DNA of 64,000 bases from assembly GCF_003387575.1 (NCBI RefSeq), contig NZ_QUAB01000039.1, positions 62,001-126,000 on the forward strand. Direction: 5' to 3'. The notes under the pieces are model-generated. The model was not told the DNA's origin and made no database searches. It was given only the letters and a program-made list of their open reading frames with translations. The position numbers and the translations under genes are program-made. Positions 41,569 to 51,963 of this stretch are shown in pieces. Position 1 is the first letter of the stretch. Each line of letters starts with the position of its first letter. Source of the stretch: Microbacterium bovistercoris. Its GTDB lineage: Bacteria > Actinomycetota > Actinomycetes > Actinomycetales > Microbacteriaceae.

Positions 41569-42474
41569 GTGCCCACCCCGAAGATCGTGCTGTTCTATGC
41601 GTTCGCGCCGCTCGCCGACCCCGAGGCGATCCGGCTCTGGCAGCGCGACGTGTGCGAGCTGCTCGGACTGCGCGGACGTATCCTCATCTCGGCGCAGGGC
41701 ATCAACGGCACGCTCGGCGGCGACCTGCCGAACGTGAAGAAGTGGCTGCGGAAGTTCCGCGAGCATCCGGCGTTCAAGACCGCCGACATCAAGTGGAGCG
41801 AGGGCACCGGCCTGGACGCCGACGGCCTGAGCCTGGACTTCCCGAAGCTCAGTGTGAAGGTGCGCGACGAGATCGTGTCGTTCGGCGCGCCGGACGAGCT
41901 CACCGTCGACGAGCACGGCGTCATCGGCGGGGGAGAGCGCCTGACCCCCGAGGCGCTGCACGAACTCGTCGCCGAACGCGGTGACGAGGTGGTCTTCTTC
42001 GACGGGCGCAACGCCCTCGAGGCGGAGATCGGCCGCTTCAAGAACGCGATCGTGCCCGACACCGAGACCACCCGCGACTTCGTCGGCCTGCTCGATTCCG
42101 GCGTCTACGACCACCTCAAGGGCAAACCCGTCGTGACCTACTGCACCGGCGGCATCCGCTGCGAGGTGCTCTCCAGCCTGATGACCGCGCGCGGCTTCGG
42201 CGAGGTGTACCAGCTCGAGGGCGGCATCGTCCGCTACGGCGAGCGGTTCGGCGACGACGGGCTGTGGGAGGGCTCGCTGTACGTCTTCGACAAGCGCGGG
42301 TCGGTCGATTTCTCCGACCACGCCGCCGTGATCGGCACCTGCGCCGGATGCGGCGCAGCGACCAACCGCACGGCGAACTGCCCCGACCCCTCGTGCCGCC
42401 GCCAGTTCGTGGTGTGCGGCACCTGCGTCGCCGTGCCCTGCGAGCAGCACGCCGCCGAGGTCACTTCCCGGTGA
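41569..42474 (+). CDS. trhO: tRNA uridine(34) hydroxylase, rhodanese-like (UPF0176)
   Basis: 301 residues. An N-terminal acylphosphatase-like part ([15 protein letters not shown]) and a rhodanese domain with the active cysteine C192 in [20 protein letters not shown]-terminal Cys cluster [25 protein letters not shown] may bind zinc. The family hydroxylates U34 of some tRNAs using oxygen or prephenate-derived routes. The end overlaps the convergent transglutaminase gene by 14 bp. Confidence 0.9.
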   Translation: MPTPKIVLFYAFAPLADPEAIRLWQRDVCELLGLRGRILISAQGINGTLGGDLPNVKKWLRKFREHPAFKTADIKWSEGTGLDADGLSLDFPKLSVKVRDEIVSFGAPDELTVDEHGVIGGGERLTPEALHELVAERGDEVVFFDGRNALEAEIGRFKNAIVPDTETTRDFVGLLDSGVYDHLKGKPVVTYCTGGIRCEVLSSLMTARGFGEVYQLEGGIVRYGERFGDDGLWEGSLYVFDKRGSVDFSDHAAVIGTCAGCGAATNRTANCPDPSCRRQFVVCGTCVAVPCEQHAAEVTSR

Positions 42475-44692
42475 CCACAGCCGCGCCGTCCCGGCGGCGC
42501 GGCAGCAGCGACCGCGGCACCAGCCGGGCGCCCAGGCGCGCCGGCGCACTGGACGACGCCCGCAGTGCCCGGTCCACCCGGGCCACCGCGCCGCCGAGAC
42601 CGGATGCCTCATCGGAGCTCTCCGCGTAGGCCGCACGCTCCACGGCGCGGACCAGCGCCGTGACGTCTGCGGCGTCCGCCGTGCTCTCGGCCACGATCCA
42701 GGCGCCGCGAGTGCGCGCGGTGTCGGCGTCCGACACCGGCATCCGCAGGTCGACCATGGTCGCCTGCAGCTCGCGCCAGGCGGCCAGTGCGTCCCCGGCC
42801 GCGGCCCGGCGCAGCCTGGTGAATTGCACCGCGAGGCGGATCAGCGCGGGCAGCAGCAGTGCGACGAGCAGTCCGAACATCGTCCACAGGAACGGTGCCG
42901 GGTCCGCGGTCCGCAGGCCCCCGGTGCCGCCGTTCTGCGCGTCGGGATCTCTGAGCTCCTCGGGCGCCGCCGATGAGGGGGCAGCGGTCGGCGCGGTCGT
43001 CGGGCGCTCGGCCTCGGGGAGGTCGTCCCCGCCGCTGCTCGCCGCGCTGAACTCGGTCGGCACGCCCAGCGTGGCCGTGGGCTCGAACGGCACCCAGCCG
43101 ATGCCTTCGAAGTGCACCTCCGGCCAGGAATGCAGCTGGTCGCTGTCCACCTGGTACACCGTGCGCTCGTCCCGGCGATCGTCGGTCGGGCGCCCTGGGA
43201 GGTATCCGACGACGATGCGCACCGGCATGTCCATGCTGCGGGCCATCAGCGCGAAGGCGCCGGCGAAGTGGATGCAGTACCCCGATCGCACCTCCAGGAA
43301 CGCGGCCACCGCCTCGGCACCCGTCCCGTCGAACCCCTGATCGACGGGAGTCTCCAGCGAGTAGCTGAACTGACTGCGGAACCAGTTCTGCAGAGTGATC
43401 AGGCGATCGTAGTCGTTGGTGGCGTTCGCGGTGATGTCCCGGGCGGTCTCGGCGATGACCGGTGGGAGGCCGTCGGCGGTCTCGTCGACGTCGGCGCCTC
43501 CCGCATTCGCGGCGCGGATCTGCTCGAGCGTGGGCAGCACAGAGGTGGACGTGACCGTGTAGTCGGCGCCGTCGGCGTTCCGCGTCTCCGACGAGGCCGT
43601 GCGGTTCCCGGGCATGGCCCTCCAGCCGTTGCCGATGTCGCTGACCTCCTCGGCCGCATAGGGGAGCGGCAGGCGCGAGCTCGACATCCCGGTGACCCGG
43701 ATGGAGGTGCTCCGCTCCTCGGTCTTCACCGACGACGCCCAATCGGGGGTGCCGAAGCCGTCTGCGATCGATTGGGCCGCCGGCCGATCAGGGCGCCAGA
43801 CCTCCCCGTCGAAGCGGGAGAGCGTGGCCATCCGCAGGTACGGCGGGTTCAGGGCGTTCGTGACGACGGACATCACGGGCACGCTCTCCGGACGGCGCAG
43901 ATCGTCGCCCAGTCGCAGGCTCGCGTCGACCCGCACCGACGGTCCGGTGCCGGGCAGGGTCGCCGAGACCGGCATCCCGGGGGCGACGACCAGCGCGATC
44001 ACCACGGCGGTCGCGCCGACCGCGGTCGCCACCGACCCCGAGGTGCGTCGCGGCGCACGATCGTCGTGCCGTGCGCCGTACCGGAACAGGACCAGCACGA
44101 GCAGAGCCAGAAGCACGAACCACACGACGTTGACGCCGCCGCCGATGATGACCATCGGCACGGCGCCCACGACGGCGACCACGAGAGCGGTGGCGATCAC
44201 GCAGCGCAGCGCGACGAGCTGGTCCAGGATGATGGCGAGCAGGCCGAAGGCGACGCCGAGCAGCACGGCCATGCCGACGGTGGCGTCGATCGGCGCGACG
44301 CCGTTCAGCACCTCTCCGAAGGCTCTGCCGAGATGCGCCCCGGCGAGGCGCAGTGCCGTCGGTGTCGGCACGATCCCCAACCAGGCCGCCTCGCGCACCA
44401 GCATCGCCGTCAGCGCCAGGGAGACCACCACGAGCTGCGCGAGCAGAGTCGTCCAGGCGCGCGCCGCCGCATGGCGGCCGCTGAGCAGCCTCCGCACCAG
44501 GATGCCGGTGAGAGCAGTGGCGACGATGACCACGACCACGACCGTGGTCCAGGTGCCCGGCTGCACCGCTGTGGTGTAGGGCCAGGCGGCGATCGCCGTG
44601 GCACCGGCGGCGAGCAGCGCTGGTGCGACGGGCGCGGTCCGGGCGTCGGGGTTGCGGACGCCCCAGGCACTCTGCGGCGACGGATCAGCCAT
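42461..44692 (-). CDS. Transglutaminase-like membrane protein (TgpA type)
   Basis: 743 residues. About six or seven N-terminal membrane segments (residues ~20-235), an extracytoplasmic transglutaminase-core domain with the catalytic Cys in [21 protein letters not shown], His in [21 protein letters not shown] and a following Asp/Glu, a Ser/Ala/Pro-rich stretch, and a C-terminal membrane segment ([18 protein letters not shown]) with a DUF4129-like tail. ATG 44692 overlaps the DUF58 stop by 8 bp. Third gene of the moxR-DUF58-tgpA operon found widely in bacteria. Confidence 0.9.
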   Translation of the reverse strand: MADPSPQSAWGVRNPDARTAPVAPALLAAGATAIAAWPYTTAVQPGTWTTVVVVVIVATALTGILVRRLLSGRHAAARAWTTLLAQLVVVSLALTAMLVREAAWLGIVPTPTALRLAGAHLGRAFGEVLNGVAPIDATVGMAVLLGVAFGLLAIILDQLVALRCVIATALVVAVVGAVPMVIIGGGVNVVWFVLLALLVLVLFRYGARHDDRAPRRTSGSVATAVGATAVVIALVVAPGMPVSATLPGTGPSVRVDASLRLGDDLRRPESVPVMSVVTNALNPPYLRMATLSRFDGEVWRPDRPAAQSIADGFGTPDWASSVKTEERSTSIRVTGMSSSRLPLPYAAEEVSDIGNGWRAMPGNRTASSETRNADGADYTVTSTSVLPTLEQIRAANAGGADVDETADGLPPVIAETARDITANATNDYDRLITLQNWFRSQFSYSLETPVDQGFDGTGAEAVAAFLEVRSGYCIHFAGAFALMARSMDMPVRIVVGYLPGRPTDDRRDERTVYQVDSDQLHSWPEVHFEGIGWVPFEPTATLGVPTEFSAASSGGDDLPEAERPTTAPTAAPSSAAPEELRDPDAQNGGTGGLRTADPAPFLWTMFGLLVALLLPALIRLAVQFTRLRRAAAGDALAAWRELQATMVDLRMPVSDADTARTRGAWIVAESTADAADVTALVRAVERAAYAESSDEASGLGGAVARVDRALRASSSAPARLGARLVPRSLLPRRRDGAAVVTGK

Positions 44693-45869
44693 GCTGCGCT
44701 CCCGGCATCGGGATGACGTCCTGCCAGGCCTCGGCGAGGTCGGTGCCCGCGTCGATCTCGGCTGTCCGCCAGCCATGCGCGGCCGCCGCGGGCAGCGCGC
44801 CCTCGCCGGGGCCTGCGGCGAACAGGATCGGCGCGGCCGCTCCCGCCGAGCGCAGCCGGTCCGCGTCCGCCTCGGACAGAGCACCGGTGATCACCACGAG
44901 CGGGCCGGGTGGTGAAGCGCCGATCACGGCCCCGATGTCGCGCGACTCGCCGCGCGGCGAGATCGTCGCAAGGGCGACAAGCAGGCCGTCGCGGTCATCC
45001 TCATGGCCGCGCAGCGACCCCAGCAGCTGCCCGGCGCTGTCGATCACGTCCACGCCGTAGCCGTCCTGCACCAGGCGGATCGCGACCGACGCGCACAGCG
45101 ACACCGCCGTCTCGAAGAGCGGATCCGCTTCGATCCCGGGGCGGGCCCAGCGGGAAGCGGCGCGGTCGAGCACGACGATCGCGTCGGGGCTCGCCTCTTC
45201 CTCCTCCTGCCGCACCATCAGGTCGCCACGGTGCGCGGTGGCGCGCCAGTGGATGCGCCGCATCGAGTCGCCGGGGACGTAGTGCCGCGGGGTGAGATTG
45301 TCGCTGCCGGGGCCGAGACGGCTGGAACGCGAGTGCGCACTGCCGCCGGAGGCGCCCACGCGCACCGGCAGCGGATCGAGGGCGACCACCTGCGGCACGA
45401 CCGTGATCGTGCTGGTGTCGCCGAACTGCTGCTCGCGCTGGGCGAGTCCGAACGGATCGACGGTGCGCAGCAGCAGGGGGCCGAGCGCCGAAACGCCGCG
45501 TCTCTCACCGGTGACCTGGTATCGCAGCGAAGCGCTGCCGCGCTCGTACTCCCCGGATGCATCGCCGCTGACGGCGGCGGGCAGTTCGTCGCGCCAGAGC
45601 CCGTAAGGCGCGCGCAGCGCCCGCAGGTCGAAGCGCACCGTCACCCGCGAGGTCTCGCCGACGGTGAGCAGGTCGGTCGAGATCACCCGCGAGACCGTGC
45701 CGCTGCGCCGCGGCAGATGCACGGCGATCGCGGCGACCAGCGGCAGCGCGAACAGCAGGACCGCCAGATAGATCAGCACGGGCGCGGCGACGAGGTTGGC
45801 CGCGATGACGAGCAGGATGCCGCACAGCAGGCACCCCACGCCGCGCAGGGTGAGCGGTCGCCGGCGCAT
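44685..45869 (-). CDS. DUF58 domain protein (vWA-like, MoxR partner)
   Basis: 394 residues. Two N-terminal membrane segments (CLLCGILLVIAANLVAAPVLIYLAVLLFALPLVAAI region), then a beta-rich part with VTGERRGVSALGPLLLRTVDPFGL and the DUF58 signature PGDSMRRIHWRATAHRGDLMVRQEEEE, then a vWA-like fold (DAIVVLDRAASR). DUF58 proteins probably act with MoxR ATPases in assembling or activating protein complexes. 2 bp from moxR. Confidence 0.9.
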   Translation of the reverse strand: MRRRPLTLRGVGCLLCGILLVIAANLVAAPVLIYLAVLLFALPLVAAIAVHLPRRSGTVSRVISTDLLTVGETSRVTVRFDLRALRAPYGLWRDELPAAVSGDASGEYERGSASLRYQVTGERRGVSALGPLLLRTVDPFGLAQREQQFGDTSTITVVPQVVALDPLPVRVGASGGSAHSRSSRLGPGSDNLTPRHYVPGDSMRRIHWRATAHRGDLMVRQEEEEASPDAIVVLDRAASRWARPGIEADPLFETAVSLCASVAIRLVQDGYGVDVIDSAGQLLGSLRGHEDDRDGLLVALATISPRGESRDIGAVIGASPPGPLVVITGALSEADADRLRSAGAAAPILFAAGPGEGALPAAAAHGWRTAEIDAGTDLAEAWQDVIPMPGAQHG

Positions 45870-45871
45870 GA

Positions 45872-46849
<978 letters not shown>

Positions 46850-46954
46850 GGAGTCCCTTTCGCCCGTCTGTGCGCGTTGATCGATCGTAACCCGCCCGGC
46901 ACCCGGCCGGACCCTGAGCGAGCGAAGCGAGACGAAGGGCCTTCGGATGTCCGG

Positions 46955-46960
46955 TAGACT
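46955..46960 (+). promoter_or_regulatory. -10 box of the SRP RNA gene
   Basis: TAGACT, 6 nt before the expected RNA 5' end. Confidence 0.65.
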
Positions 46961-46966
46961 GTTCAA

Positions 46967-47058
46967 CGGCTCTCCGCGTGACGACACCCAGGCCAATTCC
47001 CCCAGGACGGAAACGTAGCAAGGGTAACCGGGCTCTGTCGGGTGCGCGGAGGGTCTTT
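46967..47058 (+). ncRNA. ffs: Small signal recognition particle RNA (4.5S)
   Basis: The helix-8 core is recognisable: CCCCCAGGACGGAAACG (about 46999-47015) with its GGAA tetraloop, then TAGCAAGGGTAACC. The 5' CTCTCCGCG pairs with 3' CGCGGAGGGT, and a T-rich stretch (47055-47063) follows. Binds Ffh for co-translational targeting. Ends estimated. Confidence 0.88.
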
Positions 47059-47100
47059 TCTTTGCCCGTTTCCGCTCTGTTCACAGCGGATGCTGGCACG

Positions 47101-47781
47101 ATGGCGACCGTGCATGCGACCCGAACCGCGCCGACGAAGCCGACCCGGCGCAGGCCCGCGCGCCGGCGTCCGAGCCGCGCGAACGCCGCCCGCCGACGGA
47201 CGACGCGCAGCAGGGCCCGCGCTCGCCGCCTGCGCGGCTTCGCGATCGGCGGGTTGATCGCGGCGGTCGCCGCGCTGCTGGTGATGGTCCCGCTGCGGAT
47301 GGCCGAGCCGCCGTCGCTGTGCGCGGCCGACCCGGCATCCTTCCCCGCGACGGGCGTGGCCGGCTGGCACGGCGACCAGCTCGAGAACGCCGCCACGATC
47401 GTCCGTACGGCTTCGGCGCTGGGCTTCGCCCGCGACGGCCAGATCCTCGGGGTGATGACGGCGATGGGCGAGAGCAGCCTGCACAACATCGACTACGGCG
47501 ACTGGGAGACCCGCGGCTTCACCAACCCCGACGGCAGCCGCACCACCAGCATCGGCCTGTTCCAGCAGCAGACGTGGTGGGGGAGCGTCGAGACCCGGAT
47601 GGATCCCGCGGGAGCCGCCGGCCTGTTCTACGCGAAGCTCGCGAAGCTCGACGGCTGGCAGAGCATGCCGCCGACGCAGGCGATCCACCGGGTTCAGGTG
47701 AACACCGACCGCGACTACTACGCGCAGTTCGAGGACGACGCTACGAGGGTGGTGGACGCGCTGTCGGGGGAGTGCGCCTGA
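47101..47781 (+). CDS. Membrane-anchored lytic-transglycosylase-like protein
   Basis: 226 residues. A highly basic N-terminus (about residues 1-44, Arg-rich RRRPARRRPSR), one membrane segment (GFAIGGLIAAVAALLVMVPL) and an extracytoplasmic domain with lysozyme-like landmarks: ILGVMTAMGESSLHN (probable catalytic Glu), TTSIGLFQQQTWWG and a C-terminal helix with YYAQFEDDATRVVDAL. ATG 47101 is chosen because the longer frame starts in the SRP RNA; GATGCT lies 6 nt before it. Probably cleaves peptidoglycan. Family inferred from motifs only. Confidence 0.7.
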   Translation: MATVHATRTAPTKPTRRRPARRRPSRANAARRRTTRSRARARRLRGFAIGGLIAAVAALLVMVPLRMAEPPSLCAADPASFPATGVAGWHGDQLENAATIVRTASALGFARDGQILGVMTAMGESSLHNIDYGDWETRGFTNPDGSRTTSIGLFQQQTWWGSVETRMDPAGAAGLFYAKLAKLDGWQSMPPTQAIHRVQVNTDRDYYAQFEDDATRVVDALSGECA

Positions 47782-47827
47782 CGGGTTTCCCCGTCCGCGG
47801 CCGAGGCCGCACGTCCCGCCTCCGGCA

Positions 47828-47833
47828 TAGGCT
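47828..47833 (+). promoter_or_regulatory. -10 box of leaderless pta
   Basis: TAGGCT followed by 6 nt and GTG 47840. Confidence 0.6.
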
Positions 47834-47839
47834 GGCCCC

Positions 47840-49954
47840 GTGGCGCAGAGCATCTACATCACATCCGCCGAGGGGCACACCGGCAAATCCACGATCGCGC
47901 TGGGAGTGCTCGACGCACTGATGCGCGTCTCGCCACGGGTGGGGGTGTTCCGGCCCATCGCGCGATCGACCACCGAGCGTGATGACATCCTCGAACTGCT
48001 GATCGCGCACGACGGCGTGCAGCTCGATTACGACGAGTGCATCGGAGTCACCTACGACGACGTGCGCGCCGACCCCGACACGGCCCTCGCCACCATCGTC
48101 GCGCGTTTCAAGGCCGTCGAGGCGCAGTGCGACGCCGTCGTCGTGCTCGGCAGCGACTACACCGACGTGGCCAGTCCCGCCGAGCTGGGGTACAACGCCC
48201 GCGTCGCCGCCAACCTCGGCGCCCCGGTGCTGCTGGTGCTCTCGGGTCGCGATCAGCAGACCCAGGCCGAGCGGCTCGGAACCACCACGGCCCGCACACC
48301 GGCGCAGGTCGGGCAGATGGCCTCGCTCGCCCTCGCCGAGCTCGCCGCCGAGCGCGCCGAGCTGTTCGCCGTGATCGTCAACCGCGCCGACCCGGATGCT
48401 CTGCAGCAGACCGTCGAGATCGTCGAAGCAGCTCCGCCCAAGCGCACTCCGGTGTGGGCCATCCCGGAGGACCGCTCGCTCGTGGCGCCCTCGATGCGCG
48501 GCGTGCTGCGCGCCGTCGACGGCCGGCTGCTGAAGGGCGACCCGGCCCTGCTCGACCGGGAGGCCCTCGATGTCGTCATCTCGGGCATGTCGATGGTCAA
48601 CGTGCTGCCGCGCATCACCGAGGGCGCCGTCGTGGTGATCGCCGCCGACCGCACGGAGGTGCTGCTCGCAGCACTCCTGGCATCCGCCTCGGGCACCTTC
48701 CCGCAGATCGCGGGAATCGTGCTGAACGGACCCTTCGAACTGCCCGAGCCCATCGAGCAGCTGCTGGAGGGCTTCGAGATCGGCGTGCCGATCGTGGCGA
48801 CCGATCTCGGCACCTTCGACACGGCCACACACATCATGAACACCCGCGGTCGGCTCAGCGTGCAGTCGGGTCAGCGCTACGACAAGGCGCTCGGCCTGTT
48901 CCAGCGCAACGTCGACCTCACCGAGCTGACCATCGAGCTGGGGCTGGCCGAATCGTCGGTCGTCACGCCGCTGATGTTCGAGTACGGGCTGATCGAGCGG
49001 GCCCGCGCCGACCGCAAGCGCATCGTGCTGCCGGAGGGCGGTGACGACCGCATCCTGCGTGCCGCGGCGATCCTGCTCGCCAGGGACGTCGCCGACCTGA
49101 CCATCCTCGGCGACGAGACCGACATCCGCGCCAGGGCGAGCGCGCTCGGCCTCGACCTCGGCGCCGCGCAGATCCTCAGCCCCACCGACCCGGAGCTCGT
49201 GGAGCGCTTCGCCGCCGAGTACGCGCGCCTGCGCGCGCACAAGGGCGTCACCATGCAGCAGGCCGCCGACACCGTCACCGACGTCTCGTACTTCGGCACG
49301 ATGATGGTGCACCTGGGCCTCGCTGACGGGATGGTCTCGGGCGCCGCGCACACGACAGCGCACACCATCCGCCCCGCGTTCGAGATCATCAAGACGCGGC
49401 CGGGCGTGGAGGTCGTCTCGAGCGTGTTCTTGATGGCGCTCGCCGACCGGGTGCTCGTCTACGGAGACTGCGCCGTCATCCCCGAGCCCACCAGCGTGCA
49501 GCTCGCCGACATCGCGATCTCGTCGGCGGCGACCGCACGGCAGTTCGGGATCGATCCCCGGGTGGCGATGCTGTCGTATTCGACGGGGGAGTCCGGGTCG
49601 GGCGCCGAGGTCGACAAGGTGCGAGCCGCGACGGCGCTGGTCCGCGAGCGTGCCCCGGAGCTGCCCGTCGAGGGGCCGATCCAGTACGACGCGGCGGCCG
49701 ACGCCGCCGTCGCGCGTGCCAAGCTGCCCGATTCGGCCGTGGCGGGCCGCGCGACCGTGTTCGTCTTCCCCGACTTGAACACCGGCAACAACACCTACAA
49801 GGCCGTGCAGCGCTCGGCCGGCGCCGTGGCGATGGGCCCGGTGCTGCAGGGGCTCAACAAGCCGATCAACGACCTCAGCCGCGGCGCCCTCGTCGACGAC
49901 ATCGTGAACACCGTCGCGATCACCGCGATCCAGGCTCAGGGAGAGAACCGATGA
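47840..49954 (+). CDS. pta: Phosphate acetyltransferase, long form
   Basis: 704 residues. A P-loop-like N-terminal domain (ITSAEGHTGKSTIALGVLDALM, about residues 5-26), a DRTGG domain (about 210-320), and the C-terminal catalytic PTA_PTB domain starting near EYGLIERARADRKRIVLPEGGDDRILRAA with ALADRVLVYGDCAVIPEPT and FPDLNTGNNTYKAVQR. It interconverts acetyl-CoA and acetyl phosphate. The long form is allosterically regulated in other bacteria. TGA overlaps the ackA ATG (ATGA). Confidence 0.95.
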   Translation: MAQSIYITSAEGHTGKSTIALGVLDALMRVSPRVGVFRPIARSTTERDDILELLIAHDGVQLDYDECIGVTYDDVRADPDTALATIVARFKAVEAQCDAVVVLGSDYTDVASPAELGYNARVAANLGAPVLLVLSGRDQQTQAERLGTTTARTPAQVGQMASLALAELAAERAELFAVIVNRADPDALQQTVEIVEAAPPKRTPVWAIPEDRSLVAPSMRGVLRAVDGRLLKGDPALLDREALDVVISGMSMVNVLPRITEGAVVVIAADRTEVLLAALLASASGTFPQIAGIVLNGPFELPEPIEQLLEGFEIGVPIVATDLGTFDTATHIMNTRGRLSVQSGQRYDKALGLFQRNVDLTELTIELGLAESSVVTPLMFEYGLIERARADRKRIVLPEGGDDRILRAAAILLARDVADLTILGDETDIRARASALGLDLGAAQILSPTDPELVERFAAEYARLRAHKGVTMQQAADTVTDVSYFGTMMVHLGLADGMVSGAAHTTAHTIRPAFEIIKTRPGVEVVSSVFLMALADRVLVYGDCAVIPEPTSVQLADIAISSAATARQFGIDPRVAMLSYSTGESGSGAEVDKVRAATALVRERAPELPVEGPIQYDAAADAAVARAKLPDSAVAGRATVFVFPDLNTGNNTYKAVQRSAGAVAMGPVLQGLNKPINDLSRGALVDDIVNTVAITAIQAQGENR

Positions 49955-51171
49955 CCGCCGTCCTCGTGATCAACAGCGGCTCCTCGTCGCTGAAGTACAG
50001 CCTGCTCGACATGGACCGCGAGACCGAGCTGGCCAGCGGGCTGATCGAGCGGATCGGCCAGTCCTCCGGCATCGTCTCGCACACGATCCGGCAGACGGCG
50101 GGGCCTGGCGAGCCGGCGCCGACGATGCTGGATGCCACGGCGAAGACCGAGCGACCCGTGGCCGACCACGATGTCGCGTTCGCCGTCATGCTCGAACAGT
50201 TCGCCGCGCACGGGCCGTCGCTCGACGAGTTCCCTCCGGTCGCGGTCGGTCATCGTGTGGTGCACGGCGGCGCCCGGTTCTTCGAGCCCACCGTGATCAC
50301 CCCGCTGGTCGAGATCAACATCGAAGACCTCGCGGTGCTCGCCCCGCTGCACAACCCGGCGAACGTCGCCGGAATCCGGTCCGCGCGCAAGGCGTTCCCC
50401 GTCGTGCCCCACGTCGCCGTCTTCGACACCGCGTTCCACCAGACCCTGCCACCCGCCGCGTACACCTACGCGATCGACGCGGAGCTCGCGCACGCGCACC
50501 GCGTGCGCCGGTACGGCTTCCACGGCACCAGCCACAAGTACGTCAGCGAGCAGGCGGCCGCCTTCCTCGGACGGGATGCCGCAGAACTGCGCCAGATCGT
50601 GTTCCACCTCGGCAACGGGGCATCCGTCACCGCGATCCGCGGCGGCGAGTCGGTCGAGACCTCGATGGGTCTCACGCCGCTCGAGGGGCTCGTGATGGGC
50701 ACCCGCTCCGGCGACATCGACGCCGCGGCGCTGTTGCACCTGGCCCGCCGCGCGGGCATGAGCACGGACGACCTCGACGCTCTGCTGAACAAGCGCAGCG
50801 GCCTGCTGGGGCTGGCGGGACGCAGCGACATGCGCGACATCCTCGCCGGGCGCGAGGCGGGAGAGGATGCCGCGACGCTGGCCTACGACGTCTACATCCA
50901 CAGGCTGCGGGCCTATGCCGGTGCGTACATCGCGCAGCTCGGCGGGGTCGACGTGATCTCGTTCACCGCCGGCGTCGGCGAGAACGCAGCGCCTGTGCGC
51001 GCGGACGCCCTGGCGACGCTGGGCTTCCTCGGCGTGCGCATCGATCCGGAGCGGAACGCTCAGCGCGGCGGCATCCGGCGCATCTCCGCCGACGACTCGA
51101 CTGTCGAGGTGCTCGTGGTGCCCACCGACGAGGAACTGGAGATCGCGCGGCAGACGCTCGCCGTGGTCTGA
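49951..51171 (+). CDS. ackA: Acetate kinase
   Basis: 406 residues, full length. VLVINSGSSSLKYSLLD at the N-terminus, AVGHRVVHGGARF, the catalytic-region motif RRYGFHGTSHKYVSEQAA, HLGNGASVTAI, and ISFTAGVGENAAPVRADAL. Converts acetyl phosphate and ADP to acetate and ATP. Translationally coupled to pta. With poxB broken, this is the visible acetate route in the window. Confidence 0.96.
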   Translation: MTAVLVINSGSSSLKYSLLDMDRETELASGLIERIGQSSGIVSHTIRQTAGPGEPAPTMLDATAKTERPVADHDVAFAVMLEQFAAHGPSLDEFPPVAVGHRVVHGGARFFEPTVITPLVEINIEDLAVLAPLHNPANVAGIRSARKAFPVVPHVAVFDTAFHQTLPPAAYTYAIDAELAHAHRVRRYGFHGTSHKYVSEQAAAFLGRDAAELRQIVFHLGNGASVTAIRGGESVETSMGLTPLEGLVMGTRSGDIDAAALLHLARRAGMSTDDLDALLNKRSGLLGLAGRSDMRDILAGREAGEDAATLAYDVYIHRLRAYAGAYIAQLGGVDVISFTAGVGENAAPVRADALATLGFLGVRIDPERNAQRGGIRRISADDSTVEVLVVPTDEELEIARQTLAVV

Positions 51172-51187
51172 GGGCGGGGTGCGTGAC

Positions 51188-51193
51188 TACCCT
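51188..51193 (+). promoter_or_regulatory. -10 box of leaderless beta-phosphoglucomutase gene
   Basis: TACCCT followed by 6 nt and ATG 51200. Confidence 0.55.
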
Positions 51194-51199
51194 GGACAC

Positions 51200-51931
51200 A
51201 TGCCCGAGTCCCAGCCCGACCTTCGCGCCGCTGCCGGAATCCTCTTCGACCTCGACGGCGTGCTCACCCCCACGGCCGAAGTGCACATGCGCGCCTGGCA
51301 GGCCGTGTTCGACGACGTGTTCGCGCACTGGGGCATCACTCCGCCCTACACCGATGCCGACTACTACGCGCACGTCGACGGCAAGAAGCGCTACGACGGG
51401 GTCGCTGCGGTGATGCGCAGCCGCAACGTCGAGATCCCGTGGGGGCACGTCGACGACGCTCCCACGGAGGACACGATCTGCGGCATCGGCAACCGCAAGA
51501 ACGCCGCGTTCGCCGCCGAGCTGCGCAGCGGCGGCATCGCCCCGTACCCCGGATCGCTCGCGCTGATCGAGCAGCTGCGGGCTGCCGGTGTTCCGATGGG
51601 CGTCGTGTCGAGCTCGAAGAACGCCGAGGAGGTGCTCGGCTCCGCCGGCATCCGCTCCTTCTTCACCGTCGTGATCGACGGCGTCGTCGCCGAGCGCGAC
51701 CACCTCGCCTCCAAGCCCGCTCCGGACATGTTCCGCGCCGGCGCCCTCGCCCTCGGCGTCGAGCCGGCCGAGGCGGTCGCCGTCGAGGACGCGGTCTCGG
51801 GCGCGGCATCCGCAGCATCCGCCGGGTACGGCGCCGTGATCGGCGTCGACCGCGGCGCGGGTGAGACGGCCCTGCGGGATGCCGGTGCGACGAGTATCGT
51901 CGATGATCTCGCCCGCCTGCTGGCATCCTGA
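51200..51931 (+). CDS. pgmB: Beta-phosphoglucomutase family HAD hydrolase
   Basis: 243 residues. HAD motif I GILFDLDGVLTPTAEVH (nucleophile Asp, general acid Asp), a cap domain with VDGKKRYDGVAAVMRSR and GIGNRKN, motif II VVSSSKNAEEVL, motif III KPAPDMFRAGALALGV, and motif IV AVEDAVSGAASAASAG. It should convert beta-glucose 1-phosphate to glucose 6-phosphate, taking the product of the GH65 phosphorylase immediately downstream. Confidence 0.9.
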   Translation: MPESQPDLRAAAGILFDLDGVLTPTAEVHMRAWQAVFDDVFAHWGITPPYTDADYYAHVDGKKRYDGVAAVMRSRNVEIPWGHVDDAPTEDTICGIGNRKNAAFAAELRSGGIAPYPGSLALIEQLRAAGVPMGVVSSSKNAEEVLGSAGIRSFFTVVIDGVVAERDHLASKPAPDMFRAGALALGVEPAEAVAVEDAVSGAASAASAGYGAVIGVDRGAGETALRDAGATSIVDDLARLLAS

Positions 51932-51963
51932 TCCTTTCATCCGAACGACCAGAGGGAGCCGAA

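Noticed and set aside
46978-47100. N-terminal extension of the transglycosylase-like gene into the SRP RNA
   Set aside because: The sequence there is clearly SRP RNA; the start at 47101 fits the protein.
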